Virus record (IMG/VR): IMGVR_UViG_3300014720_000044
Coordinates: 1 to 55,958 of that record
Length of the DNA: 55,958 bases
Source of the DNA: a virus
Strand: one strand, 5' to 3'
Positions 24,694 to 36,600 of the stretch are shown one piece after another; position 1 is the stretch's first letter, and every line of letters starts with the position of its first letter. The notes beneath the pieces are model-generated. The model ran no database searches and was not told the origin of the DNA. It saw only the letters and a list, made by a program, of their open reading frames with translations. The position numbers were made by a program, and so were the translations under genes.

Positions 24694-27600
24694 ATGGCTG
24701 ATGTTCAATCGAATATTCATGTAAATATCGATACGTCTGAAGCGTTAGCCAGTATCAAACTTCTACAAAAGCAGATATCAGCATTCCATGCATCTATGGC
24801 GAAAAGTGGCGCTGCAGCAGCAGCCGTCTCCGCCAATATGCAGCAAAACCTAATAAACTCTCTTAATGCTACAGGCAAATGGTCTGCTTCTATGCGGACA
24901 GTTAAGACTACAACAGAATCATTTACAAATGCCCTAGAAAAAAATAAACTTTCAATGCGAGAATACTTTAGGTATTCTGCTGGAGCAACAAGAACATTTG
25001 GAAGATTTTTTAAATCAGAATTTGATACTATCAATAAGGTAGCAAGAGAACGAGTAAAAGATTTACAGACACAATATATAAAGATGGGTCGTGATGCAAA
25101 CGGTGCAATGAAGGCTATTGCCGTTAGACCACTAGCCCTAGACATGAAGAATCTTGGTACTCAAACTGCAATAGCAGCACAGAGACAGGCTATGCTTAAT
25201 CAATTGTTGAAGCAAGGCTCAACAAATATGCTTAATTTTGGTAAGAATACTCAGTGGGCTGGACGTCAGTTAATGGTTGGTTTTACAGTTCCTTTGGCTT
25301 ACCTTGGAACTGCAGCAGCAAAAACATTCATGAAGTTAGAAGAACAAGCAATTAGATTTAAGCGTGTTTACGGAGAGTTGTTTACAACTGGTCAAGAAAC
25401 TGATAAGATGCTTGCAGAGATACAGTTACTTGCAAAAGAATTTACTAAGTACGGCGTTGCTGTTGAAAAGACTATGGAGATGGCTGCAACAGCAGCAGCA
25501 AGCGGTAAGATGGGGGCAGAACTTCTTGCACAGGTTAATGAGGGAACAAGACTTGCAGTCCTTGGTGGAGTTGAACAAGAGCAAGCATTAGAAACAACTA
25601 TATCTTTAACTAATGCATTTGGTTTAGCAGCAGAAGAGTTAGCGGGTAAGATTAACTTTCTTAACGCAGTTGAAAACCAGACCGTCGTATCTATTGAAGA
25701 TTTAACAATTGCAATTCCAAAAGCGGGTCCAGTTGTAAAACAATTAGGTAGAGATGTAGAAGATCTAGCATTCTTCTTAACTGCAATGAAAGAAGGCGGT
25801 ATCAATGCATCGGAAGGCGCTAACGCACTTAAGTCTGGTTTAGCATCTTTGATTAACCCAACAGACAAAGCAAGCAAGATGCTTGCTGGCATGGGTGTAA
25901 ATATAAATGGAATTGTTGAAGCAAACAAGGGAAATGTTAAAGGCATCGTAATTGATTTTGCTAATGCTTTAAATACCTTAGACCCACTAAATCGTGCTCG
26001 TGCAATTGAACAATTATTTGGAAAATTTCAGTTCTCACGTTTGTCAACATTATTCCAAAATGTTATTCAACAAGGAAATCAGGCAAGTCGTGTTTTAACT
26101 TTAACACAAGCAACCACAGAAGAACTTGCTATATTGGCAGAACGAGAACTAGGAAGAGTAGAAGAATCTACTACTTATAAATTTAAGAAGGCCATAGAAG
26201 ATCTAAAAGTAACTCTTGCTCCAGTTGGAGAAGAATTCCTTAAGGCAATCACTCCAGTAGCAGAATTTGTTGGAAAGATGCTAGAAAAGTTTAATAATCT
26301 TGGCGACGGGACAAAGAAATTTGTTGTTATATTAACAACTCTGTTAGGTGGAATAGGTCCTATATTCCTAATGTCCTTTGGTCTTTTGGCTAACGGTTTG
26401 GCTAATATTATTAAACTATTTGTAAGCATGAAATCTGTTTTCAATCGTACTGGTCAATCTTCAACCATTTTAGGAAATCAAACTCAATTTTTAACAGTAG
26501 AGCAGGCTCAGGCAGCAGCAGTAGCATCATCACTTGATCAAGTGCATGTAAAACTACAACAAACATTTACTTCTGAAGCAGCAGCCCTAAATGCATTAAC
26601 TCAGGCGTATCAAAGAGCAATAACTGCACAAAGAGGTTTTGGTGGAGGAATAATTGGAAAGGGTCGTAAAGGATTTGCTTCAGGAACTAAAAAGGTAAAA
26701 CCATTTTATTTTTCAAGAGGAACAGACACAGTTCCTGCAATGCTTACGCCTGGAGAAGCAGTAATACCAGCAGGTCCAGCACAAGATCCTGCAAACAAAC
26801 CAGCAATTTCTCATATGATTGCAGGCGGAACTATGAAGCAATTTGCTGTTGGAAATATTAATGTTGGTGGAACTAATTATCCAGTACAGGCTAGAAATAG
26901 ATCAAGCGTTACAGCAATACAGTCTATTGTTGATCAAAGTTTAGGAACTGTTGATGATGCAATTAAGATTTCTCTTAGAGAATTAGTAAACGAAACTAGA
27001 GTAACGGTTGCTAAATTTAAAGAACAAATGAGACTTACTCTTGCTTCACAAGGCAAAGTCGCAGGACCACTTTTTGCTAAGTCTGATTGGGAGACTAGGT
27101 CAAGATCATATAATGCAAGCGGTGCAGGAGAAAGAAGAACAATTCAAGATCAATTAAGATCAGATCCATCTAAAGGTGGAAGAGGAATTGTAGCAGGACA
27201 AGCAGAATTAGATCAGGCAAATGCAGCAGCAAAAGCAATTAAAGCAAAAATGACAGAACTAGGAGCAACACAAAAACAAATTAATGCTGCTGTTCAATTA
27301 GATAGAGCACATGTTATAGAAATGTCAAATTCTAAGAAAAAATTATTGGCTGCATGGCATTCAGATGTATGGGTTGCTCAAACGGGCGCAGAGAATAATT
27401 TATCAAACTCATTAAAAAATTCAGAAAAAAATAGAAGAATTTATTTAGATGTATTAAAAAAGTCTGGAGCAACTCAGGCAGAAATTACTGCCATAACTGA
27501 TAAAGTTACAAAAGGTATTGCTTTAACAGGAAAAGAGTTGGAGATTCAGGGCAAGGTTCTTGCCAAAATAAATGCTGATATCGCATCTGGTCAAATCAAA

Positions 27601-30600
27601 GCAACATCAGTATCTAAAAACTTTAGACTTTATTCTGCAGCAGTTGCAGAAGCAGCAACAGCAAGAACTGCAGTTACAAAATCTCAAGGTCCTAAAATTG
27701 TAGCAGCAACAAAAAGAACAGAGGCCGAACTAAGAAGAGGAATTGAGAGAATTGCTCTTGCTATGCCAAAGGCTGCTGAAGAAGTTTTGCAGGTTGCGTC
27801 TCCGTCAAAAAGAATGCAAAAAGTTGGTCAAGAATCTGGTCGTGGTTTAGTTCTTGGAGCAAAAGAGTTTGTAGATGATGCAAGATTGGCTGGTACACAA
27901 TTAGGAACTGCAATTGCACAAGGAGCAATGTCTCAGTCTCAAATGGCAGCAGCATCAAGAGCAGCATTATATGGTACAGGTCCAATAGATCCAGCACAAA
28001 AGTCATTAAGAAGACAATTACAAAAACAAGCAAGATTAGATCGGATTGCACAAAAGAGACTATTCACTCAATCTAGTATTACTGGAATGGTCGCTGGTGG
28101 TGCAGCAGGCGGAGCAGCAGGTGGTGGAGGAAATAAAGGACGAGGTGGATTCTTTGGAAGATTCAGAAGACCAACTCCACAGGATCCAGATGGCGACGGT
28201 ATACCAAATCAAAGAGGCATTGGTATGGGTGGAGTCGGAATGGGTCTATCTATGGCAGCAATGGCTGGCTCTATGGCCCCTGGCAAGGTAGGAGAGATAT
28301 CTCAAAAATTAATGATGCCATTGATGATGTTGACAATGATAGGGCCTATGCTTAAGAGTCCAATTGGTGTAGCCGTTGTAGCAATAGGAGCCATGGCTGC
28401 TGCAATAATTAAATTAAGAATGGATTTTGATAAGGCTCAAGACTCTGCAATAAAATTAAGAGAGTCTATGATTGCAAGTAGAGACTCTATGCGTAACCTT
28501 GCCAAATTCTCTGGCAAAGTTACTGCTGGAGAAATTATGCAAAGAAGAAGTCAGGAAAGATTTGGATTAGTTGGCGCACAATCAGGAAAAACAACATTTG
28601 GAGAGTCTTACGTTCAAAGCAAAGAAGGCAAGGCAGTTATGGATGCCACAGTTGAATCATTAAAGACTCGTGGCGTCAAGTCTACAGGAGAAGATTTAAG
28701 CAATCAATTAATGAGCAGTGTCTTGGCGGGAGCGATAACTGCAGATCAGGCAAAATCAATAGCATTGAATATTGGACAAAAGACTGGGAATTATGGTTTA
28801 GGATTTTCAGTTACTGCTCAAATAAATGAATTAATTGGTCCTAATGGAGAAAATTTAGAAAAAGAACCCCTTGACATAAGAATGAAATTAATAGAGCAGA
28901 CAGAAAAACAAAATAAGCAATTATTTAATCAATTAGGAGATAGAGGCGTTGGCAGAGGCGGATTTATGAATCTTGGCGCAGTTAATCCAAAAGTTGCTTT
29001 AGGAGGAACAACCGCATTGGGTGCTGGTATAGGCGCTGCAATTGGAACAGCAATACTTCCAGGAGTAGGAACTGTTATAGGAACTGGATTAGGTGCTATT
29101 GCAGGTGCTACTACTGGATATTTTGCAACCAGAAATGAAAATAAAAAAGCAGGTCAAATGTCTGGCGCTGTTGTTGCATCTCAAAAAGGTGCGATGGAAC
29201 AACAACAGGAAATGCTTGACTCCTTAGATATTTATTATGAAAAGAAGATAAAAGAACTTGAAGTAGAAGGAAAGATTGCGGAAGCAAAAGCCCTTCAGAT
29301 AAAATATGATCAAGATAGAAATACTCTAGTTGACAAAGGTGCACAACTTAGTAAGGACATAATGACAAGTTATGGCTCTACAAGGGGTAATGTTAGAAGT
29401 GCTATGGATACTGGAATAAATAAACTTCTAACTCAAAGATTTAAGGGTACTGATGAGATTCAATATTTAGATGCTGCTAAGACATTATTAGCAGGCTCTG
29501 GCCTAACTGCAGAACAGCAATATTTAATTAAAGTAAAAATGTCTACTGGAGAATTAACTCCAAGCCAGCAAGTATTTTTATTCAGTAACTTTGGAGATGA
29601 TAAAGAAACAATTCAAAGATATATGGACATCGTGACTAACTTTAGTGCAAGAACTGGAGAAAATGCTACACGTGTCATGAATATGTTTACTAATCCAGAT
29701 GGAACTCCTAATACAAAAATGCAAGCAGAGTTTATAACTAAAGTTTCTGATCAAACCGATGATGCAGCGGCATCTAAATATGTAAACTTCTTTGCTGAAG
29801 TAGCAAACACAAATGGCGTTTTTGATATGACAGCAGTTCTTAATTATTATCTCCAAAATCCAGAGGTAGCATCTAGTGTTCAAGATATAATTGATAATAT
29901 TGATAAGAATAAAGGAAAATTAACATTAGATGTAATGACAAACTTCCTTCCAGAAAATGTAATGGGAGCAATTGACAAGACTTACTTTGACAAATTATCT
30001 CAAGATGAAAGAATGACATACCTTAAAGAAATTGCAACAATAGTAAATATTCCAGATCCAGTAATTCAGGCAGACCCTGAGTTTTTAAAGTGGCAAAAAG
30101 AGGGTGCGAACTATAACGGAGTTTCTTATTCAGGTAAAAGTATTGGCGAGCAGGTTGCTGCATATAGACAATTTCAGCCTTGGAAGGTAACTCAAGAATC
30201 AATTCAGCAAGCAGCAACACTTGATCCAGGTAACAATAAAGGTCCTAGTAAAGGGCCAAACGCTTCACCATTAGATGATTTGGTTAAGAAACTAAGAGAT
30301 GTTCGCAAGAATCAAATAAAGGTAACAGAGGGTTGGGCTGCTTCCCGTAAAGTTTTAGATTCACTATTCGGTGGCAAAAAGACCATTGATATATTTGGCG
30401 GTATAGAACAAGACCTCAATCGTCTAGGAGCCAAGGGTAACTTCATTGAATTAATAGTTGGCATGGATCCAAAAGAGTATGAAAATCGCAAGAGATCATT
30501 ATTTAGGTTTGATAATAAAGATAATATTATTGGATTAAAACGTGATGCTAAAACAATTCAAGAAGCATTAAACTCAATAGTGCTTGGAGATTTTGTTTCT

Positions 30601-32964
30601 GGAATGAAACAACAAAATACCCAACTAAAGGATCAGAAGAAAGCATTTAATACGTTAGTCAGTTCTGGAGTTAGTGTTAAGAACGCATACGACATGATAT
30701 CTGACGCAACTCTGGCTGCAGCAATTGCCTCTGAAAAAAATAGTAAGTCTGTTGCAAAATTAATTAAATATTATAAAGACCTTCAAAAAGCAAAAGACCT
30801 TGCAGCAGCAAAAGAAAATGTAAAAACAGATATAGAGGCAGAAGAGGCTCGTCAAAAGTTTTTGAAAGAATTCGATACTAGATTAAGTTCTGGAGAATTT
30901 GATAAATTTGGAAAAAGAACCTTTATTGAAGCAGCAGTACTTTTTGATGAAAATCTACAAAAGTTAGCAGAGTCAGGTGGATGGGGCACAAACTTTCAGA
31001 AGAGATTACAGCAAATATTAGACTCTATAGAATTTAAAGAGTCAATGTTTGAAAAAGGCTTCGGTAAAGCCATGGAAAGATTTAGTGTTTTAGAAGAAGC
31101 AATTGAACTTAAGTTTAAGTTCGATTCTGAAGACATAACAAATGCAATTCAGGAGGCTGAAGATAAGATTGCTTCAATCCAATATCAGATTGATGATTGG
31201 GAAGCAGGCTTAACATTAATTCAAGAGCAGGAAGATAAGATTAATGAAAAGTATGATGAAAGAGAGAAGGCTTTAGACTCACTTAAAAACCTCAATAGTG
31301 AAATAAGTAGACAGCAACAAGGTCAATTAACTCTTGCTGGTGCTCTTACACAAGGTGATATTGCTGCTGCTGCTCGTGCTGCTCAAGAGATGCGAGCACA
31401 ACAAGCAGAGAATGCTTTAAACAATCAGGGCAAGACTTTAGAAATTGCAAGAGAAAATGAATTAAAATCAATTACAACTGAGATTAATGGTCTTAAATAT
31501 ACTAGAACAGAAATCGAAGAAATAATCAAGAAGTTACAAAAAGACATATTTAATATTGAAGAAGAAACTTTAGAGCCACAAAGAGAATCTCTAAGACTTC
31601 TTGAAATTAAAAAGAGAGAGCAGATAAAGGGTCTTGTCGTTGCAGGATTAACTAAAGATGAATGGTTAGCAGTAAAGAATAATATTGATCAGGTTAAAAC
31701 ATCTAGTACTGATTATGATAAGGCAATTCAAGCAGCCCTTGATACAGTACAAAGTATTGTAGATTATTGGAAACAATTAGATGGTACATTTACTACTGAA
31801 CATATCATTAAAACAATTTATACATCAGAAGGAGGTTCGCAGGGTGGAAATGGTAACGGTAGTGATGATGTAGTCGTAGATAATGACACAAAAAGTTATA
31901 CCAACGATGATGACAACACAGAATCAGGAACAAAAGAATTCTTTGGCTCAAAGGATGACTCTCCTAGCAGTAACTCTACTAGCAGTAACTCTAATGGCAG
32001 TGGCTCTACTGGAGATGGCCCTAATACTGTAGCAACTGGAAATACCCCTGTAACATCAGCAGCATTAGTAACATTAACAAATTCTGGTATTTTAAATACA
32101 GATTTAATAAATGCTGCAACTCAGGCTCAAAATGAATATAACAAAGCAGTAGCAATATCTTTAAAGCCTGGAACATCTCCAAGTGATTTTGGTGCACAAT
32201 TAGCAGCAGCAGATAAAAAACTAGTTAATATATCAACATTAGCCGAAGAAAAAGATAAATATAATCAAATGGCAAAATCCACTCAAGGATCTACACCAAG
32301 TGACTTTGCTGCAGGTCTGGCAGCACAAGACGCTAAGGTTATAACTGCAATGAATCAAGTTGCAAGCACTCTTGTTGTACCAAAAATTGCAAAGTCTGCA
32401 GATGAAGCAAAAGCAGATGCAGAAAAAGCAGAAAGAGCAAGAGTCGATGCAGCAAAAGCAGCAGCAACAGCAGCAGCAATAAAGGTTGCCACCAGTACTC
32501 CAGCATCAGACAAAGCAAAAGCACAGGCCGATAAAGATGCCAAAGCAGCGGCAAATGCAAAAATTGGAGGCACTCAAAGCGGTGTAGTAGCAAACTTCTT
32601 AAACGAGCGGAAACCACCAACAAAGAAAGCAAGTGGTGGATTAATAAGACCATTATATAGACCGATGGGTGGATTAATACCATATATGAATGATGGAGGA
32701 TATACAAAATTTGTTCCTCTCGGATCTGATACTGTCCCAGCAATGTTGACCCCTGGAGAATTTGTTATGAGTCGATATGCTGTGCAAAACTACGGAGTAG
32801 ATAGAATGAAGGCAATTAATAATGGAGAAATGCCAGATGCTTCAGTGTATAATTATAGTATTGCTGTAAATGTAAGGTCTGATGCAAACCCTGACGAAAT
32901 AGCACGTGCTGTTATGTCTCAGATAAGACAGGTAGACTCTACAAGAATTAGGGGGATTAGATAA
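24694..32964 (+). CDS. Tail tape measure protein
   Basis: A 2756-residue protein, the largest in the window. At the usual rule of about 0.15 nm per residue, it predicts a tail near 400 nm, at the long end for siphoviruses. Long helical and coiled-coil stretches (for example near residues 30-120 and 2100-2300) alternate with hydrophobic segments near residues 545-585, 1190-1245 and 1430-1475. The motif GTDTVPAMLTPGE occurs twice: near residue 675, and near 2680 as GSDTVPAMLTPGEFVM, its normal place by the C-terminus. A DPDGDGIPN motif (near residue 1167) looks like a calcium-binding loop. The start at 24694 has a GAGGTG site; its stop overlaps the next gene by one base. Confidence 0.93.
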   Translation: MADVQSNIHVNIDTSEALASIKLLQKQISAFHASMAKSGAAAAAVSANMQQNLINSLNATGKWSASMRTVKTTTESFTNALEKNKLSMREYFRYSAGATRTFGRFFKSEFDTINKVARERVKDLQTQYIKMGRDANGAMKAIAVRPLALDMKNLGTQTAIAAQRQAMLNQLLKQGSTNMLNFGKNTQWAGRQLMVGFTVPLAYLGTAAAKTFMKLEEQAIRFKRVYGELFTTGQETDKMLAEIQLLAKEFTKYGVAVEKTMEMAATAAASGKMGAELLAQVNEGTRLAVLGGVEQEQALETTISLTNAFGLAAEELAGKINFLNAVENQTVVSIEDLTIAIPKAGPVVKQLGRDVEDLAFFLTAMKEGGINASEGANALKSGLASLINPTDKASKMLAGMGVNINGIVEANKGNVKGIVIDFANALNTLDPLNRARAIEQLFGKFQFSRLSTLFQNVIQQGNQASRVLTLTQATTEELAILAERELGRVEESTTYKFKKAIEDLKVTLAPVGEEFLKAITPVAEFVGKMLEKFNNLGDGTKKFVVILTTLLGGIGPIFLMSFGLLANGLANIIKLFVSMKSVFNRTGQSSTILGNQTQFLTVEQAQAAAVASSLDQVHVKLQQTFTSEAAALNALTQAYQRAITAQRGFGGGIIGKGRKGFASGTKKVKPFYFSRGTDTVPAMLTPGEAVIPAGPAQDPANKPAISHMIAGGTMKQFAVGNINVGGTNYPVQARNRSSVTAIQSIVDQSLGTVDDAIKISLRELVNETRVTVAKFKEQMRLTLASQGKVAGPLFAKSDWETRSRSYNASGAGERRTIQDQLRSDPSKGGRGIVAGQAELDQANAAAKAIKAKMTELGATQKQINAAVQLDRAHVIEMSNSKKKLLAAWHSDVWVAQTGAENNLSNSLKNSEKNRRIYLDVLKKSGATQAEITAITDKVTKGIALTGKELEIQGKVLAKINADIASGQIKATSVSKNFRLYSAAVAEAATARTAVTKSQGPKIVAATKRTEAELRRGIERIALAMPKAAEEVLQVASPSKRMQKVGQESGRGLVLGAKEFVDDARLAGTQLGTAIAQGAMSQSQMAAASRAALYGTGPIDPAQKSLRRQLQKQARLDRIAQKRLFTQSSITGMVAGGAAGGAAGGGGNKGRGGFFGRFRRPTPQDPDGDGIPNQRGIGMGGVGMGLSMAAMAGSMAPGKVGEISQKLMMPLMMLTMIGPMLKSPIGVAVVAIGAMAAAIIKLRMDFDKAQDSAIKLRESMIASRDSMRNLAKFSGKVTAGEIMQRRSQERFGLVGAQSGKTTFGESYVQSKEGKAVMDATVESLKTRGVKSTGEDLSNQLMSSVLAGAITADQAKSIALNIGQKTGNYGLGFSVTAQINELIGPNGENLEKEPLDIRMKLIEQTEKQNKQLFNQLGDRGVGRGGFMNLGAVNPKVALGGTTALGAGIGAAIGTAILPGVGTVIGTGLGAIAGATTGYFATRNENKKAGQMSGAVVASQKGAMEQQQEMLDSLDIYYEKKIKELEVEGKIAEAKALQIKYDQDRNTLVDKGAQLSKDIMTSYGSTRGNVRSAMDTGINKLLTQRFKGTDEIQYLDAAKTLLAGSGLTAEQQYLIKVKMSTGELTPSQQVFLFSNFGDDKETIQRYMDIVTNFSARTGENATRVMNMFTNPDGTPNTKMQAEFITKVSDQTDDAAASKYVNFFAEVANTNGVFDMTAVLNYYLQNPEVASSVQDIIDNIDKNKGKLTLDVMTNFLPENVMGAIDKTYFDKLSQDERMTYLKEIATIVNIPDPVIQADPEFLKWQKEGANYNGVSYSGKSIGEQVAAYRQFQPWKVTQESIQQAATLDPGNNKGPSKGPNASPLDDLVKKLRDVRKNQIKVTEGWAASRKVLDSLFGGKKTIDIFGGIEQDLNRLGAKGNFIELIVGMDPKEYENRKRSLFRFDNKDNIIGLKRDAKTIQEALNSIVLGDFVSGMKQQNTQLKDQKKAFNTLVSSGVSVKNAYDMISDATLAAAIASEKNSKSVAKLIKYYKDLQKAKDLAAAKENVKTDIEAEEARQKFLKEFDTRLSSGEFDKFGKRTFIEAAVLFDENLQKLAESGGWGTNFQKRLQQILDSIEFKESMFEKGFGKAMERFSVLEEAIELKFKFDSEDITNAIQEAEDKIASIQYQIDDWEAGLTLIQEQEDKINEKYDEREKALDSLKNLNSEISRQQQGQLTLAGALTQGDIAAAARAAQEMRAQQAENALNNQGKTLEIARENELKSITTEINGLKYTRTEIEEIIKKLQKDIFNIEEETLEPQRESLRLLEIKKREQIKGLVVAGLTKDEWLAVKNNIDQVKTSSTDYDKAIQAALDTVQSIVDYWKQLDGTFTTEHIIKTIYTSEGGSQGGNGNGSDDVVVDNDTKSYTNDDDNTESGTKEFFGSKDDSPSSNSTSSNSNGSGSTGDGPNTVATGNTPVTSAALVTLTNSGILNTDLINAATQAQNEYNKAVAISLKPGTSPSDFGAQLAAADKKLVNISTLAEEKDKYNQMAKSTQGSTPSDFAAGLAAQDAKVITAMNQVASTLVVPKIAKSADEAKADAEKAERARVDAAKAAATAAAIKVATSTPASDKAKAQADKDAKAAANAKIGGTQSGVVANFLNERKPPTKKASGGLIRPLYRPMGGLIPYMNDGGYTKFVPLGSDTVPAMLTPGEFVMSRYAVQNYGVDRMKAINNGEMPDASVYNYSIAVNVRSDANPDEIARAVMSQIRQVDSTRIRGIR

Positions 32965-33635
32965 TGGCAATAGGTAGTTATATTGCGGGTAGAAAGAAGT
33001 ACTCACGTCCACAGGCTATGCTATGGGCTAACGATCCTGGAACATTAGTAGAGGTAGGAAATCCTCCAAAGAAAATATACGTCCCTGCAGGATTTGAAAT
33101 AGGACAAGATCCTGGGTCAGAAACAGATAAATCTGTCTATGATCAATTCTTGATTTTGTCAGATGATAATAGACAAGAGATAGATTTTAGACCTACAAGA
33201 ATTGAAAGACGTGAGCGTATGATTAATGGAAGAATGAGGTCATACCACATAGCAGATAAACTAACTTTAAGTACTTCTTGGCAAATGCTTGCTTCTAGAT
33301 CTTATGGTTTGTTCCCAGAGTTTAATCCAACAACTGGAAAATCTCCTCACACTCAAAATAACAGTATTGAGTTTACAACCGACGGTGGTGCTGGAGGAGT
33401 AGAAATGCTAAGATGGTATGAAACTCATCAAGGTCCTTTCTGGGTTTACTTGGCATATGACAAATATACAAACTTTAAAAATCTTGACGGGGAGATAGAC
33501 AATGACTCTTATGCACATCTACCGCAATACAACCAATTGATACAAATGTACTTTGCTGACTTTAACTATACAGTTGTTAAAAGAGGCGGAAGTCATGATT
33601 TCTGGAATATTAATATAACGCTGGAAGAGGTATAA
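32964..33635 (+). CDS. Distal tail / minor tail protein
   Basis: A 223-residue protein translated from a TAATG overlap with the tape measure gene. It is beta-rich, with 'IYVPAGFEIGQDPGSETDKSVYDQF', 'IERRERMINGRMRSYHIADKLTLSTSW' and a C-terminal 'GGSHDFWNINITLEEV'. The position right after the tape measure is that of the distal tail (Dit-like) protein, which forms the hub joining tube and tip. No family is certain. Confidence 0.65.
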   Translation: MAIGSYIAGRKKYSRPQAMLWANDPGTLVEVGNPPKKIYVPAGFEIGQDPGSETDKSVYDQFLILSDDNRQEIDFRPTRIERRERMINGRMRSYHIADKLTLSTSWQMLASRSYGLFPEFNPTTGKSPHTQNNSIEFTTDGGAGGVEMLRWYETHQGPFWVYLAYDKYTNFKNLDGEIDNDSYAHLPQYNQLIQMYFADFNYTVVKRGGSHDFWNINITLEEV

Positions 33636-36600
33636 TGTTTCAGAACGAAGATCTAAAAAAGTATCTTGAAGAATCTGCTACAGTAAAAACACAAACTGCT
33701 GTAATAGCAGAATGGAATATGAATATTGCTAATAATATTTATAAGATAGGTAATTATAGATATCGTCCAACTGCTGAGGCAGGAACCAAGTATAAGATTA
33801 TTCCAAATACCTTCGACATCAACGATGCTGGTTATTTTTATACCAATGCAACAGATGCCGATATTAAGATAGATGGTGGAATAGATCCAGAAGATAATGA
33901 ACAGCCTTGGTTTTTATTAGAGCAAAATAAAAAAAATTCAATGCTATATTCATTAGAAGATTTTTTTAAAAAGTTTAGACCAAGATCTGGAATTAATAAA
34001 GCAGCATATTTTGAAAATAAAAAAATACATTTTTCTAATAAGAATATGTCTAATAGGCCTAGATATTATATGCCAGATAAGAATGATAATTTTAAATACT
34101 GGACATCATTTAGAACAGAAGACGGAATTGTTCGTGGTCAGGCAAATAAAACAATTAACGGTCAATATTTTATAGATGATGCATGTCCTTTTGTTGTTTA
34201 TGAAAATGAAGTTCCAGCAAACCGCATAGTTTTAAAAATGCAAACTAATGTTGGAGACGTAGATCTTGGTCCATTCTCAAACGGAGCAATATCTACTTCA
34301 GATCAATTTTATGGAGATAGCAATCGTACTACTCCAGTTAAATGGAAGGTTCAATATCTTAAAGATAATAGTTGGATAGATATAGTTTCTTTTGATAATA
34401 GTTCTACAAGAAGCGATGGTACTCCTATTATTAAAAGTGATGGATATGTAGAACTAGCCTATGGATTAAAAATTCCAGACAAATATAAAGAAATTTTTAT
34501 AAAAGCAGAAGAATTATTGAGCGAATCATTATTGCCAAAAGAAGCGATACATGGATATGCATATCTTGTTAAAAATAACAACACTGACCTTGGAAAATAT
34601 CATATATGGGTTCAGCCAAATATGTCTGAAGATGGCGAGTGGGAAATCTTTGATCCAGAATACGGATGGTATTTAGAAGAAGCGACCATTACAAGACTAA
34701 CTAATTTTGTAACAGATTTAACAAGCCCACCAGCATATATCTCTGAATCAGACGGTAAAGAATTATATAGAGAGTTTGCAAACATAAAAGGTATTAGGCT
34801 TGTTGTTGATACAATGAATGTTCGTGATTCTGTTTTAGACTTGATTGAGATATCTCCAAGGCTAGTAGCGGATCTTTCTGATAAAGTTACTCTTATTAAT
34901 ATAAAGAAAACTGCTTCGGATTTAGGAACGAGTGGTTTGCCAGTAGGTCAGTTGCTTGCTTCTGTGGGTAGTCTATCGCTGTTTGATTATGATGATGCAT
35001 TTAATGAAAATAATACAGGCAGTATTATTAATAAATATCTTGCTAACAATATTAAAATAAATGTATACGATATTATTATTGATATTAAGTTGAGTGATAA
35101 TAAAAGATACGACTATCTTGTTCCCATTAAAACTTTATACTCTGAAGGATTCCCTAGATATAATCCAACTGATAGAAAGGTTAATTTAGAACTTAGAGAT
35201 TTTTATTTTTATCTAGAGTCAATAAAGGCTCCCGAACTTTTACTTACAAATACATCTTTAAGTTATGCAGTTTCGTTACTGCTTGATTCTATAGGATTTT
35301 CAAACTATACCTTTAAAAGATTAGATTTAGAAAATGAACTTATCATTCCATTTTTCTTTGTTGCTCCAGATAAATCTGTAGCAGAAGTTTTAAATGATTT
35401 GGCAGTATCAAGTCAAACAGCAATGTTCTTTGACGAATATAATAATTTTGTAATGATGAGCAAAAATTATATTTTACCATCTAACAATGAAAGACCAATC
35501 GATGTGACCTTATATGGAACAGATGATTTCATTGAAGATGGCGCTATAGAAAACAAAAATAAAAATCCTAAACTAACTAATATAATTGACATCACTTCTA
35601 GTGACCAAAACGTTTTTAATGATGGTGTAATTTCTTATACATCTAGATATATCCAAAGATCATATGGCACCATAAAGCAGGCAAGCATGATTGATAATTC
35701 TGTGTCTGCGAAAAACTGGATATACAAACCAGTTCTTTTGTGGGAGGTAACTGGAGATCAAAATCTTAGGTCTATAAATGATGACGCTGCAAGTCAGTCT
35801 TCATATAACCTCTCAGCAATACCACTAAACTCAGATTTATCTGCAGATGTTCCAAAAGTTGTTTTTAATACTTTAATAAACAATGTAATCGATTTAGGAG
35901 AAGCAGTATATTGGCTAGGAAGACATGCTGGATATTTTTATGCTAATGGAGAAATAATAAGGTTTGATGCGGTTCAATACAACATTCCTGGCGCTGAAAA
36001 AATAGTTGTAAGCGAAGACAATAATGGAAGGCCATCATATAATACCGAAACTATAGGCTCAATAGGAAATGTTTGGATTAGCAGTAATCAAGAGTATCAA
36101 GAGTATATGTCTAAACTTCCATTTAATGGAAAAATATATCCAACTGGATTAATACGAATATACGCAGAGCCAAAATATGAAGAAAAAGATGGCATAACCA
36201 TTTTAAAAAATGGAGATGTTGCAAGGCATGGAAGAGGACAATTTGGTACCAATATTGTTTCACACTCTGCTGGACTTGACTCTTATTGGTCTAATAATTC
36301 TTATGTCCGTGGATTTGATATGAACTCACAACATCTTTTTGGATTAGTAGAAGGAGATATTTTAACAAACTCTAGCATATCTCTCTTAGGTCTAACTACA
36401 AACTCTGCTGGATCTAATAATGCAAGAGCAACACAAAATGTAAGAACTGGAGTTATTAAAAACTTTTTATCTTCTTCTTATACAAAAGAAGCACAAAACA
36501 ATACAATAAGGCCAACACAGGCTGGCTCTGTTCAGTCTTCAGCACTTGTAATGAATGGACCATCTTTTAGCACAACCGAAAAGTCTATTGATTTTGTTTC

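Noticed and set aside
24640-24700. Programmed frameshift after the short chaperone (A-rich run at 24664)
   Set aside because: The A-run lies after the stop, and both shifted frames close within a few codons.
33628-33636. GGTATAATG as another promoter before the tail-tip gene
   Set aside because: The string arises from a Val codon, stop and TAATG overlap, so a promoter cannot be separated from coding constraint.
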